A DNA stretch of 64,000 nt from Saprospiraceae bacterium (lineage in GTDB: Bacteria; Bacteroidota; Bacteroidia; Chitinophagales; Saprospiraceae), in the NCBI GenBank assembly GCA_016714025.1, contig JADJOB010000001.1:558001-622000 (forward strand). The letters are read 5' to 3'. The notes under the pieces were generated by a model that searched no databases, was not told where the DNA came from, and worked only from the letters and a program-made list of their open reading frames with translations. A program made the translations under genes and the position numbers. This document shows, piece by piece, positions 31,401 through 40,161 of this stretch (its first letter is position 1; every line of letters starts with the position of its first letter).

Positions 31401-31726
31401 GCAGTATTGGAAATATCTTCAAATTTAAAATCACCCTTATTTAGATACAATTTTTCCGGCCCTTGATTGGAAACAAAAAATACATCCATCAAACCATCTT
31501 TATTAATATCGAGTACAGCAGTTCCTGCGCCTTGATAAATTCCATCATAATAATAATAATTAAGTTGTTCGGTTTCCTGAATGGTATTTTCAAAGCGTAT
31601 GCCCGTCTCCTTCGGATCCATTAGTGTAAACAGGGTACCTGATTCGGATTTATTGTTTTTTGATTTAGTACACCCAATAAATCCAAAAATAATTAAAACG
31701 AAAAAATAATAGTTTGATGTGTTCAT
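28436..31726 (-). CDS. VCBS/FG-GAP repeat lipoprotein with ASPIC/UnbV domain (CRTAC1-like), paralogue 3
   Basis: A 1096-aa predicted surface lipoprotein with lipobox GFIGC (C19). Two blocks of FG-GAP/VCBS repeats with calcium-loop patterns (DINKDGLMD, DVNGDGWDD, DYDLDGDLD) occupy about 60-500 and 625-1090. They flank an ASPIC/UnbV domain at about 506-593 (YGARAAIYY...GYMSTSEPFMHFG...VRWPSGKT). A near-invariant block (VRGRQCSSEQMPFI) is shared with the 31804-35223 paralogue. Such proteins fold as beta-propellers and usually act in binding at the cell surface. Despite the name, UnbV does not prove RNA or toxin binding. The gap to the upstream gene is 77 bp. Confidence 0.87.
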   Translation of the reverse strand: MNTSNYYFFVLIIFGFIGCTKSKNNKSESGTLFTLMDPKETGIRFENTIQETEQLNYYYYDGIYQGAGTAVLDINKDGLMDVFFVSNQGPEKLYLNKGDFKFEDISNTARIEGGPEWTTGATVADVNGDGWDDIFISCFLLENVELRKNKLYINNKDNTFSERSNEFGLNDSTYTISATFFDYDLDGDLDMFQVNQPPNIVLRRISSKLWEANHSCKLFRNDNFHFTDVTKEAGVFTLGYALSAVSADVNNDGYPDLYVTVDYKEPDFLFLNMKNGTFRDVAKSAMNHFSLFSMGCDIADYNDDGFLDIFSVDMVAEDRYRNKTNMAGMDIPKFWKNVELGFHYQYMFNSLQLNQGFGSFSEIAQLAGISKTDWSWSVLLADYDNDGAKDLYITNGLMRDVRNRDYQAMFEQPFDSIKSKLELVKKAPSEKIVNYMYHNVGELKFKNVVDDWGMAQKSFSNGASYVDLDNDGDLDLIVNNIGDNAFIYQNNANNRPGSNYLRLNLVGPEGNYRSYGARAAIYYDNGKMQMLELTNARGYMSTSEPFMHFGVGSVEKLDSLIVRWPSGKTLKKKAVKCNQTLTLKETDASEETGAQLFELTGTVLTKDVTQEIIGEIHSQENYYDDYKKEILIPHKMSTLGPCLATGDVNGDGNDDIYLGGCAGTNGVLYIQQADGGFLPSTSSPWNAHKASEDIDALFFDADGDKDMDLYVASGSNEFAVGSPLYKDRLYINEGAGKFSDGSNRIPALTFSKGVVRAADIDQDGDQDLFVGGRQVPGFYGKSERSAFLINEKGTFVDKTKDLCPEMATAIGMVSGATFVDLDKDRDFDLVVVGEWMSPMVFSNESGKFKNETTKYGMENLKGWWNVILSEDVDGDGDQDLIAGNLGMNTKFKASVEKPFKVFLKDFDENGTWDIYLGSYDRDGKYYPVRGRQCSSEQMPFIKEKYKTYNEFASHSIDDILEGMKEGAIVKDVTEFHSGIFINEGGSFAFKPFNNMDQIAPIQDVVVYDVNKDGYKDLIYGGNYYNREVETTRSDAGVGGILLNDGKGNFKHVPSKQTGLKLTQDLRKLRYVKSGPYDLMIAGFNNANLKAYLLGQQ

Positions 31727-31803
31727 CTTTCAATTTTAAAACTTACAAAATTAGAATCTATCATATCCAAGAACTATTAACGAAAAGTTAAAAACAAAAG
31801 CTC

Positions 31804-34800
31804 TTAATAAATATAAATTTTATTAGCCTGCATGATTTGATTATTATTTGCGGTTAATAAAACCGGGAAATTTCCAAGTAAGATCAAACGCATTTCTCTT
31901 AAATCATTGTTAAGAAATAAACCGGTCCGATTGCTTGGTACAGATTCTAATTTCAAATTTCCGCGATTTAATAAAATCCCACCAACTCCTGCATCACTCC
32001 GCGTGGTTTCTACTTCACGATTGTGATAATTTCCACCATAAATTAAATCTACATGCTTATCCCGGTTAATATCAATGAGCGCGAAACTATAAATTGGAGC
32101 AATTTGTGCATAATTGGGAAATGCTTTGAATTCAAAATAAGTTCCCATATTTACAAAAACACCGGATCGAAACTCGTGTACTTTTTTAATTACCGCATCA
32201 TCTAACTTTCCTTCTAATACCTGATCAATAGATGCTAAAGCAAATTCGTTATACGTTCTGAATTTGTCTTTAATAAATGGCATTTGTTCAGATGAACATT
32301 GCCGACCTCTTACCGGATACACTTTACCATCTTTATCAAAACTTCCCAGATAGGTATCATGTGTTCCGTTTTTATCAAAGTCACCTAAATAAACATTAAA
32401 TGGTTTATCTAAGGAAGCTTTAAATTTAGAATTCAAACCTAAATTGCCTCCAAGTAAATCAATGTCCCCATCCTCATCGATATCAACATAGGCCAAAGTA
32501 TTCCACCAACCTTCAGATTGATCTGTTTTCCATTCCTTTGATTTATTAATTAATTTACCACCATCATTTATTAATATCGTAAGTGGCATCCATTCCCCCA
32601 CTACCGCTAAATCCAAATCTTTGTCATTGTCTAAATCCAACCACCAGGCATCGGTTACCATTCCAAATGAACCATTCAACTCACTACAGATGCGTTCGGT
32701 CTGATCTTGAAAACTTCCTTTCTCATTAATAAGGATGTAACTTCTCGTTGATAAACCATATTTCATTGGGACTTGTCTTCCTCCTACAAATAAATCAAGA
32801 TCTCCATCCCCGTCAAAATCACCACTTTTTGCCACAGATTTACTGTTGAGCATAGTTGGTAAATTTTTTGTCGCATCCTGAAAGTTTCCACTACCATTAT
32901 TTAAATACAAACGATCCTGATAAAGCAGCGAATTTTCTTCAAATTCATTGCTACCAGAAACTACATAAAGGTCCTGATCCCCGTCTCCATCTGCATCAAA
33001 AAATAAGGCATCCAAATCCTCTTGGGCTTTGTGTAATAACCAGGGACCATTTGCAGTTTGATCAAAAGTCTGTTGGTCATTTTGTAAAAATAACTGACCA
33101 CTTTTCCCAGCTGCACCCCCTAAATAAAAATCTTCCTTGCCATCCCCATTGACATCTGCGGTTGCTAAACAAGGTCCTAAAGTGGACATTTTATGCGGAA
33201 GTAAAACTTCCTTTTTAAAGTCATCGTATTCATTTTCCTGATAGCTGATCCCCGGAACACATTGCTCTGAAATTTCTTCAGAAAATACATTCTTTGTAGA
33301 AAAATCCAACTGTTCAATTTTATTTGGATTTGCGTCTGTATATTTTACTACTATTCGTTGGTTTGCATTTACATCTTTAAACATTTGATATGTCCCATCC
33401 GGCCATCTTAATAAAATGGAATCAATTTTAGTCTCAGAAGCAAGACCAAAATGAAATAAAGGTTCAGAAGTTGACATATAACCTCTTACATTGGTCATCT
33501 CCTGCATTTGAAAATGATCCTTAATAAATAATTTTACGCGAGTACCAAAACCATCTTTATTCCCTGATGGTCCTTCCAATTTAATTTGAAAATAATTATG
33601 TAATTTTAAATCAGTTGTTTTATTGCGATAAACAAAAGCAAGGTCATTCATATTGTTAACTATTAAATCCAAATCGCCGTCGTTATCCAAATCTGCACTT
33701 GATGCTCCCTGGGAAAATGACAATTGGTTTACATTCCAGGAATCAGTAACATTTTTAAATAATAGATCCCCGGTATTTGAATACATATAATTTTTAATCT
33801 TGTATGAAGGAGCCATATTGATCATCTCCAGGACAGAACCTTTCTTTGCATTTATTGGATTCATACTTGAAATATCTCCCCCTAATTTTTCAAACCACTT
33901 GGTATTAAAATCTTTATTTCGAACGTCTCTTAAAAGTCCATTTGTTATAAATGCATCCTTGGTTCCATCATTATTAAAATCAGTTAGTAAGGTTGTCCAA
34001 CTCCAATCTGTATTTGAAATACCAGACATCAATGCTATTTCACTAAATAAGCCGTTGCCTTGGTTTAATTGGAATGAGTTATACATGTATTGATACTGAT
34101 AGCCATGTTTAACAAGATCCCAAAATTTCTTGGGATTCATTCCACTCATATTGGTCTTGTTCCGATAATGGTCTTCAGCAACAATATCCACCACAATCAA
34201 ATCCAACCAACCGTCATTATTCATGTCGGCAATATCACCACCCATACTAAAAGTGCTCATATGCTTAAGACTTATACTGGTAATATCCTTAAAAGTGCCA
34301 TCCTGATTATTCAAAAATAAGATATCAGGATGATCAAAATCATTTGCTACATAAATATCCGGATAGCCATCATTTGAAATGTCCCCAATCATCACACTCA
34401 ATCCGTAATCATAATTTGTTACATCTGCTTTCTTAGTAATGTCAACAAACCGACCGTTAACATTTTCATATAAATGATCAGTATATTGAAAATCTACTTT
34501 GCCGGTCATTTCAAATTTATACTTCCTGCTATTTGGAGGTTGATTGACTACATATAAATCCAAATCACCATCTAAATCAAAATCAAAAAAACTTGCGTGT
34601 GCCGTGTAACCAGCATCATCAATTCCATATTCTTTCGCTCGCTCTGTAAATGTGTTGTCTTTATTGTTGATATACAATCGATTTGTGCGGTAATCCTTTA
34701 TGTCGGATAACCTGCATGAGATATAAATATCCTGAAAGCCATCCCCATTAACATCGGCTATGGTTACTCCGTTAGACCATTCCATACCACCTTCAATACC

Positions 34801-35223
34801 CGCTTTCGCTGAGATGTCTTCAAACTGAAAATTTCCTTTGTTTAAGTATAATTTTTCAGGTCCCTGATTTGATACAAAAAACAAATCCTGCAAGCCATCA
34901 TTATTGACATCAATAATTCCAGTACCTGCCCCTTCATAAAATTCATCGTAATAAAAATAATTAAAACTATCGTACTCTACAATATCATTCCTAAACAAAA
35001 CGCCTGTTTTTGATGAATCCATAAGCTCAAAAACTCCTTGCTCAGATTTCTCATCTGCTTGGGTATTCTTTGTTGTACAATTTGTTAGTAAAAAGGAAAG
35101 CCCAATTCCAATTATCAATTGAATCAATCTTTTATTCAAAATAAAAACAGTATCATGTGTCCACTTTAGCATACTAAAATCCAAGTTTATTTCAGCTGAA
35201 TTCAATTTATTTTGAATTCTCAT
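31804..35223 (-). CDS. VCBS/FG-GAP repeat lipoprotein with ASPIC/UnbV domain, paralogue 2
   Basis: An 1139-aa protein with the same plan as its neighbour: lipoprotein signal (GIGLSFLLTNC, C49 from the first ATG), propeller repeats (DVNNDGLQD, DVNGDGFQD, DFDLDGDLD), ASPIC/UnbV at about 542-630 (GYMSTSEPLFHFG, LLRWPDGT) and a second repeat block to the C-terminus. The ATG at 35223 overlaps the upstream haloperoxidase-like gene by 17 bp, pointing to translational coupling. An internal ATG at 35172 would give a shorter, more usual signal peptide, so the exact start is uncertain. It is much closer to the 28436-31726 protein than to the 36537-39935 one. Confidence 0.86.
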   Translation of the reverse strand: MRIQNKLNSAEINLDFSMLKWTHDTVFILNKRLIQLIIGIGLSFLLTNCTTKNTQADEKSEQGVFELMDSSKTGVLFRNDIVEYDSFNYFYYDEFYEGAGTGIIDVNNDGLQDLFFVSNQGPEKLYLNKGNFQFEDISAKAGIEGGMEWSNGVTIADVNGDGFQDIYISCRLSDIKDYRTNRLYINNKDNTFTERAKEYGIDDAGYTAHASFFDFDLDGDLDLYVVNQPPNSRKYKFEMTGKVDFQYTDHLYENVNGRFVDITKKADVTNYDYGLSVMIGDISNDGYPDIYVANDFDHPDILFLNNQDGTFKDITSISLKHMSTFSMGGDIADMNNDGWLDLIVVDIVAEDHYRNKTNMSGMNPKKFWDLVKHGYQYQYMYNSFQLNQGNGLFSEIALMSGISNTDWSWTTLLTDFNNDGTKDAFITNGLLRDVRNKDFNTKWFEKLGGDISSMNPINAKKGSVLEMINMAPSYKIKNYMYSNTGDLLFKNVTDSWNVNQLSFSQGASSADLDNDGDLDLIVNNMNDLAFVYRNKTTDLKLHNYFQIKLEGPSGNKDGFGTRVKLFIKDHFQMQEMTNVRGYMSTSEPLFHFGLASETKIDSILLRWPDGTYQMFKDVNANQRIVVKYTDANPNKIEQLDFSTKNVFSEEISEQCVPGISYQENEYDDFKKEVLLPHKMSTLGPCLATADVNGDGKEDFYLGGAAGKSGQLFLQNDQQTFDQTANGPWLLHKAQEDLDALFFDADGDGDQDLYVVSGSNEFEENSLLYQDRLYLNNGSGNFQDATKNLPTMLNSKSVAKSGDFDGDGDLDLFVGGRQVPMKYGLSTRSYILINEKGSFQDQTERICSELNGSFGMVTDAWWLDLDNDKDLDLAVVGEWMPLTILINDGGKLINKSKEWKTDQSEGWWNTLAYVDIDEDGDIDLLGGNLGLNSKFKASLDKPFNVYLGDFDKNGTHDTYLGSFDKDGKVYPVRGRQCSSEQMPFIKDKFRTYNEFALASIDQVLEGKLDDAVIKKVHEFRSGVFVNMGTYFEFKAFPNYAQIAPIYSFALIDINRDKHVDLIYGGNYHNREVETTRSDAGVGGILLNRGNLKLESVPSNRTGLFLNNDLREMRLILLGNFPVLLTANNNQIMQANKIYIY

Positions 35224-36532
35224 TGTTTGAATTATTTTTTGATAATAAATCCAGTTTATTAATTACATGCCGACCTATTTTCCGACCTTGAATCAATCCT
35301 TCATTGATACCAAACTCATAATGGATGCCGCCATAAAAACGACTTCTTGAAGCTTCCAGTGCTGCATCAGAAATAGAATTAAAGGATCTTACATCAAATC
35401 CCCAACGAACAATGGTTGAATCCTGAAAAGACTTATCTCCAAAAAAGTGGATTAAGATTTCCGAAGCCGCACCTGAAATTACACTGTGACCACTGGTATA
35501 TTCAGGAAAAGGTGGTGTTTGGATAAATGGAGTCCATTTCGGATCGATGTATCGATTGATATAAGTTACCGGACGTATCAGTTGACAGGTATATTTTGCA
35601 TTCCAACAACTTATAATGCCATCAAATATACCCAGACAAACGTGTGCATAAATTTTAGAGGATTCGTGCAGGTTTAAATTATTTTTTTTGCAAAATTCTT
35701 TGGTAATGTTTAACCAATGACCCGGAGGACTGATGCGATGTGTAAAATAGGTGTTGTGTCCAGTAGTAAAATATTCATTTGGATTATCATCCCAGTATTT
35801 TGCCAATAATTGGAAATCCTTATTTTTTAAATTATTGGTATCGTATACCGCTTTAGTATATTTATAAAATTGCGAATTCTTATCTTTACTAAATAGTGGA
35901 GGAGCCGGCGGGAAAAATTGATTAATGGAATCCAATAAAATATACCGTAAAGATTTCCAATTTGGCTCAAGTGCTTTATCATAACTTGGAGGCGTGATGG
36001 TCCAGGTACTATCCGCATCAGGGATGGTATATTGTGCAGCTGATTTTACAAAAGCATAATTATCTTTTAAAATCCAGGCTTTAACCTGTTTAGCAATAAA
36101 TTCAGCATAAAGTTCTGATTTTTGACGGGTTTCCTTTGGTACATCCTTAATCTTCAATTCAAATTCTGTTGTTAGCGAATCGATCAGATATTCACTGAAG
36201 ACCATCCCCTTTGCAACAATGCAAAAACTTTTTAAAGCAGCCAATGGATATGAAATACCTGACGTATCAAAATCTGGTTTCGGATTCCATTCTTTTGAAA
36301 TATACTTCATAAAAGAACGTCCAGAACCATTCTCCATAACTTCATAACAAGTAACATAAGGATAAACGAATACACGACTTGCGACCGGCGGAGAATAGAT
36401 ATCCTCCATGGTTATATCCAATATTTTATCTGTACAATAATGAATAAAAGATTCATCAACAGCAGCAGATTGCTCTTTGTGAGTGCAAGCTCCGAGTCCA
36501 GATATTAAAATAATAAATAATAATTTATTCAT
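35207..36532 (-). CDS. Vanadium-haloperoxidase/PAP2-like lipoprotein
   Basis: A 441-aa predicted lipoprotein (lipobox GLGAC, C16). It carries the oxyanion-pocket motifs of the vanadium haloperoxidase/acid phosphatase superfamily: K313 and R320 (KX6RP form, KYTCQLIRP), S347-G348-H349 (EYTSGH), and S397-R398...H404 (SRX5H). The aspartate that normally follows four residues after the last histidine is a glycine (G408), an unusual change. It could be a halide-oxidising peroxidase with bound vanadate or a phosphatase; sequence alone does not decide. It sits between VCBS lipoprotein genes, 4 bp after one and overlapping the next by 17 bp, so it is almost certainly co-expressed with them. Confidence 0.82.
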   Translation of the reverse strand: MNKLLFIILISGLGACTHKEQSAAVDESFIHYCTDKILDITMEDIYSPPVASRVFVYPYVTCYEVMENGSGRSFMKYISKEWNPKPDFDTSGISYPLAALKSFCIVAKGMVFSEYLIDSLTTEFELKIKDVPKETRQKSELYAEFIAKQVKAWILKDNYAFVKSAAQYTIPDADSTWTITPPSYDKALEPNWKSLRYILLDSINQFFPPAPPLFSKDKNSQFYKYTKAVYDTNNLKNKDFQLLAKYWDDNPNEYFTTGHNTYFTHRISPPGHWLNITKEFCKKNNLNLHESSKIYAHVCLGIFDGIISCWNAKYTCQLIRPVTYINRYIDPKWTPFIQTPPFPEYTSGHSVISGAASEILIHFFGDKSFQDSTIVRWGFDVRSFNSISDAALEASRSRFYGGIHYEFGINEGLIQGRKIGRHVINKLDLLSKNNSNNENSK

Positions 36533-36536
36533 CCCA

Positions 36537-39500
36537 TTAGTTATTTCTGATTTTTAATAACTTGGTTTTACCATTGTTTTCAGTAACCAAGATGCTTTTT
36601 GAATCCGCTACTTTAATAAATCTCATTCGACGCAAATTGCCTGGAACATAAAAACCCGAATTCGAAACTGGCACCGGTTGAAAAGTAGCAACTGATTCCT
36701 GGTTCTTTTGGAGCAACAGACATCCAATAGATGCATCATAGCGACCAAAATCTATGTCGGTATCATAAAAATTACCACAGGTCAGCAGGTCCTTTTTTCC
36801 ATCTTTATCAATGTCCTGAATTAAAATCCCTTTAATCATAGAAACCTGGGTCTCTGCCGGCATTAATTGTTTTTTAAATTTACCGGATTCATTCCAAAAA
36901 ATACAACTCGACATTTCATAGGCTTTCAGGTGATATGCTTTCTCCAATTTATCTTCTGCGACAATTTTATTCATAGGGGTAATTCCATATTGAGCATATC
37001 TCAAATATTTTTTTCGAAGCGAGGTCATTTGTTCCAATAAGCGATCTCTTGAAACAACAGGATACGAAGTTCCAAATACGTATGTACTTAAAATTGCGTC
37101 CATGGTTTTACTATTATCAAAATCTGCAGCAAACACTTCAACTGGCTCGGTAGCACTTGCCTTGAATTTCGAATTAAGGCCTAAATTACCGGCTACCACA
37201 TCAAGGTCTCCATCTCCATCTAAATCCTCAACCTGCAAACTTTGCCACCATCCTTCCGTTCCATTTAAATTGAAGTCTTTTGTTCTATTTTCAAACCCGG
37301 TTCCTGTATTGATCCAAACAGTTATTGGCATCCATTCTCCGCAAACAATCAAATCCATTTTACCATCGACGTTCAAATCACAGGCCACAGCATCTTTAAT
37401 TATGCCAAATAATGTATCTTTATTAAACCAGGATTTTGTTTCATTTGTAAAACTTCCTCCTTTATTAATTAATAAAAAGGATTGTTCAGCATAAGGATAT
37501 GCAGCAGGTGATACGCCTCCTCCAACAAATAAATCTTGCTTACCATCTCCATTTGCATCAATGACAATTACGTTAGATCCATTCTGAAATTCTTGTGGAA
37601 TGAGTCCATCCGATTTGGAAAAATTGCCCTTGCCATCATTTAAATACAAACGATCCTGGTATATTTTATTTCCTTTGTCCCACAAATAGCCGCCACTGAC
37701 CACATACAAATCCAAATCCTGGTCTTGATCTATATCTATAAATGCAGCAGAGACATCTTCATAACTTGAGTCGTTTTTGAAAGCAGTTTGAGTGGAAATT
37801 TTAAATGAACCTTCCTTTTGAAAATACAAGACACTTTCCTGCCCAACAGCTCCTCCTAAAAAAACATCTTCAGTACCATCTTTATTTACATCACCAATAG
37901 CCAGGGCCGGGCCTTCCGTTGAATTTTTTAAATGGATGATTGGCTCTCTTTTAAAATCTGTAAAGTAGTCTTCACGATGCACAAAATTGATACCCGCATC
38001 GTATTCTTCAATAAACCGAAGCGTTTGGTCTTGTTTGTTTTTTGAATCCTGGATAACCGTTCCATCTTTACTATCTAACGTATTGATTGCATTTATTTGG
38101 ATTGTATTGTAACGTTTCTTTATCCCATCCGGCCAATGTACTTCTACAAAATCAACTTGTGCGACGTCTTTTAAGCCAAAGTGAATAATCGGATCAACAG
38201 ATGACATAAATCCGCGAACCGGATTAACATATCGAAATTGTTGTTTTCCACCAGCTAACTGCAACATCACTTTTGCACCTATTCCTCCTGTATTTTTTCC
38301 TGCTCCTTTTAATTTAATTTTCAAAAAATTATACTTGAATTTTTGAGTGGCTTTATTTTCCAATACAAAAGCATGATCATTTATATTATTTGTGACAATA
38401 TCCAAGTCCCCATCATTATCAAGATCGACATAGGCAGCCCCGTTAGAATAGGAATCCGGGCCGGCATTCCATTCATCACTAACTTTGGAGAAATTTAAAT
38501 TACCATTGTTCTTGTAAAAGTAATTTTGGATTTTTCCTTCCGGACAGACTTTTTTCCATTCCGGAAATGAAATTGCACCGCGACCACCAGTGGCTTTCAT
38601 CAATGAATCGAGTGTGAATTTCTTATAATCCATGTTGGTAACATACCTTCGATACCCATTGGTAATGTAAAGATCTTCGAATCCATCGTTGTCATAATCT
38701 GCAGCAATGGGAGCCCATGACCAGTCTGTATGTTCAACATTCAACAAAAATGAAATATCACTATAAGACTTGTTTCCATTATTTAAATGAACACAATTTT
38801 TTGAAAATTGGGCTTGTAAATCATACTTCACCATTTTATAAAAACGATCATAGTTCTGATCGTCCATTAAGGTTTTCTGACGCAAATTATCTTCCGGCTT
38901 CATATCAACTGTCATCAAATCAAAATTGCCATCGTTATTTAAATCAAAAATTTCTGAACCCATCGAAGAGTGCGATTGATGACTGAAATATTTTTCAAAT
39001 GATTTTGTGAAGGTGTGATTTTTATTATTAATAAATAAGACATCCGGTTGAAGGTAATCATTGCATACATATAAATCCGGATAACCATCTTGGTTTGCAT
39101 CCAGAACACATAGACTTAAACCAAATGCTACATGTCCAATCCCAGCTTTTAAAGAAATGTCTTTAAAATTGCCATTGCCTAAGTTTTCATAAAGACGATT
39201 ACTAATATAGGTGCGACTCGTATCTTCCGGTACATAATAACGGCCTTTTTCATCTTGATAGATATAAATATTATTAATATCCTGCCAACTCACCGGATGG
39301 TTTACCATAAATACATCCAGATCATTGTCCAGATCCATATCAAAGAAATAAGTTTGCGTACAAAAACTCTGATCATTCAGATGGTATTCCGGGGCGCGAT
39401 TTGTAAATGTCAAATTTCCATTATTGATGTAAACTATATTTTCCCGGTAGATTGGATCAAACAAACCACTTTTACTTACAAAAATATCTAATAGGCCATC

Positions 39501-39935
39501 ACCATTTAAATCAACCATAGAAATACCGGTCTTGATTCCAAGGCCACCATCAACTCCGGCTTCTTGAGTAATGTCTTTAAATTTAAAATTGCCCAGATTC
39601 AAATACAGTTTACAAAAACCCATAGTCGAACTAAAATAAAGATCTGCCAGGCCATCTTGATTGATATCACCAGCTGCTACTCCTCCCCCATTGTAGAAAT
39701 ACTCATAATTAAACATATTAATTTCTTCCCCGTCTTCAACATAATTTATGAAGTTGATATTGGTTTGCGTGGAATCCCGCAGCACAAACAAAGGATCTGA
39801 AGTAGTTTTTTTAATTTCAGATGATTTGGAACAGCTGAGATGGAAAGAACAAACTATTAATAATAGCAAGTAGCTTCCATAGCTTTTTAAATCATTGAAT
39901 ATAATGGGAAGATTTAGCATTAGGAATAGGTTCAA
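36537..39935 (-). CDS. VCBS/FG-GAP repeat lipoprotein with ASPIC/UnbV domain, paralogue 1
   Basis: An 1132-aa predicted lipoprotein, first gene of the run. Signal with lipobox FHLSC (C35 from the first ATG; ATG codon 6 is an alternative start). Propeller repeats (DINQDGLAD, DLNGDGLLD, DMDLDNDLD) come before and after an ASPIC/UnbV domain at about 536-629 (GFMSSVDPIIHFG, VHWPDGIKKRY). It is the most divergent of the three: where the others have VRGRQCSSEQMPFI it has VVSRDRLLEQMTSL. It ends 4 bp before the haloperoxidase-like gene. Confidence 0.86.
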   Translation of the reverse strand: MNLFLMLNLPIIFNDLKSYGSYLLLLIVCSFHLSCSKSSEIKKTTSDPLFVLRDSTQTNINFINYVEDGEEINMFNYEYFYNGGGVAAGDINQDGLADLYFSSTMGFCKLYLNLGNFKFKDITQEAGVDGGLGIKTGISMVDLNGDGLLDIFVSKSGLFDPIYRENIVYINNGNLTFTNRAPEYHLNDQSFCTQTYFFDMDLDNDLDVFMVNHPVSWQDINNIYIYQDEKGRYYVPEDTSRTYISNRLYENLGNGNFKDISLKAGIGHVAFGLSLCVLDANQDGYPDLYVCNDYLQPDVLFINNKNHTFTKSFEKYFSHQSHSSMGSEIFDLNNDGNFDLMTVDMKPEDNLRQKTLMDDQNYDRFYKMVKYDLQAQFSKNCVHLNNGNKSYSDISFLLNVEHTDWSWAPIAADYDNDGFEDLYITNGYRRYVTNMDYKKFTLDSLMKATGGRGAISFPEWKKVCPEGKIQNYFYKNNGNLNFSKVSDEWNAGPDSYSNGAAYVDLDNDGDLDIVTNNINDHAFVLENKATQKFKYNFLKIKLKGAGKNTGGIGAKVMLQLAGGKQQFRYVNPVRGFMSSVDPIIHFGLKDVAQVDFVEVHWPDGIKKRYNTIQINAINTLDSKDGTVIQDSKNKQDQTLRFIEEYDAGINFVHREDYFTDFKREPIIHLKNSTEGPALAIGDVNKDGTEDVFLGGAVGQESVLYFQKEGSFKISTQTAFKNDSSYEDVSAAFIDIDQDQDLDLYVVSGGYLWDKGNKIYQDRLYLNDGKGNFSKSDGLIPQEFQNGSNVIVIDANGDGKQDLFVGGGVSPAAYPYAEQSFLLINKGGSFTNETKSWFNKDTLFGIIKDAVACDLNVDGKMDLIVCGEWMPITVWINTGTGFENRTKDFNLNGTEGWWQSLQVEDLDGDGDLDVVAGNLGLNSKFKASATEPVEVFAADFDNSKTMDAILSTYVFGTSYPVVSRDRLLEQMTSLRKKYLRYAQYGITPMNKIVAEDKLEKAYHLKAYEMSSCIFWNESGKFKKQLMPAETQVSMIKGILIQDIDKDGKKDLLTCGNFYDTDIDFGRYDASIGCLLLQKNQESVATFQPVPVSNSGFYVPGNLRRMRFIKVADSKSILVTENNGKTKLLKIRNN

Positions 39936-40096
39936 TTCAGATTTATAAGATCCAGGTTAATTAATTTAATAAATTCATTATCTGGAAACATGCATTTAAA
40001 TAATTATTCCGAATCCCCTAATTCATGCGTCATCTATTATTTAAATCCTGTATTTAAACAGATATGATAAATTTATTTAATATCAGGTTTAAAAAA

Positions 40097-40125
40097 CAAA
40101 AGCCTACCGCAAGGCAAGCTTTTTA
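40097..40125 (-). terminator. Terminator of the PorP/SprF-like gene
   Basis: On the minus strand AAAAAGC...GCTTTTG encloses an interrupted stem (two mismatches) with a short loop and a following T-rich run (TTTTGTTTTTT). It also reads as a terminator on the plus strand. Confidence 0.7.
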
Positions 40126-40161
40126 TGGAGATGCAAAATTATTTATAAAATCTGAAATTCC

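Noticed and set aside
28436..39935. Taking the ASPIC/UnbV domain as evidence of RNA binding or toxin function
   Set aside because: The domain name is historical; in these propeller lipoproteins it only supports a CRTAC1-like family assignment.
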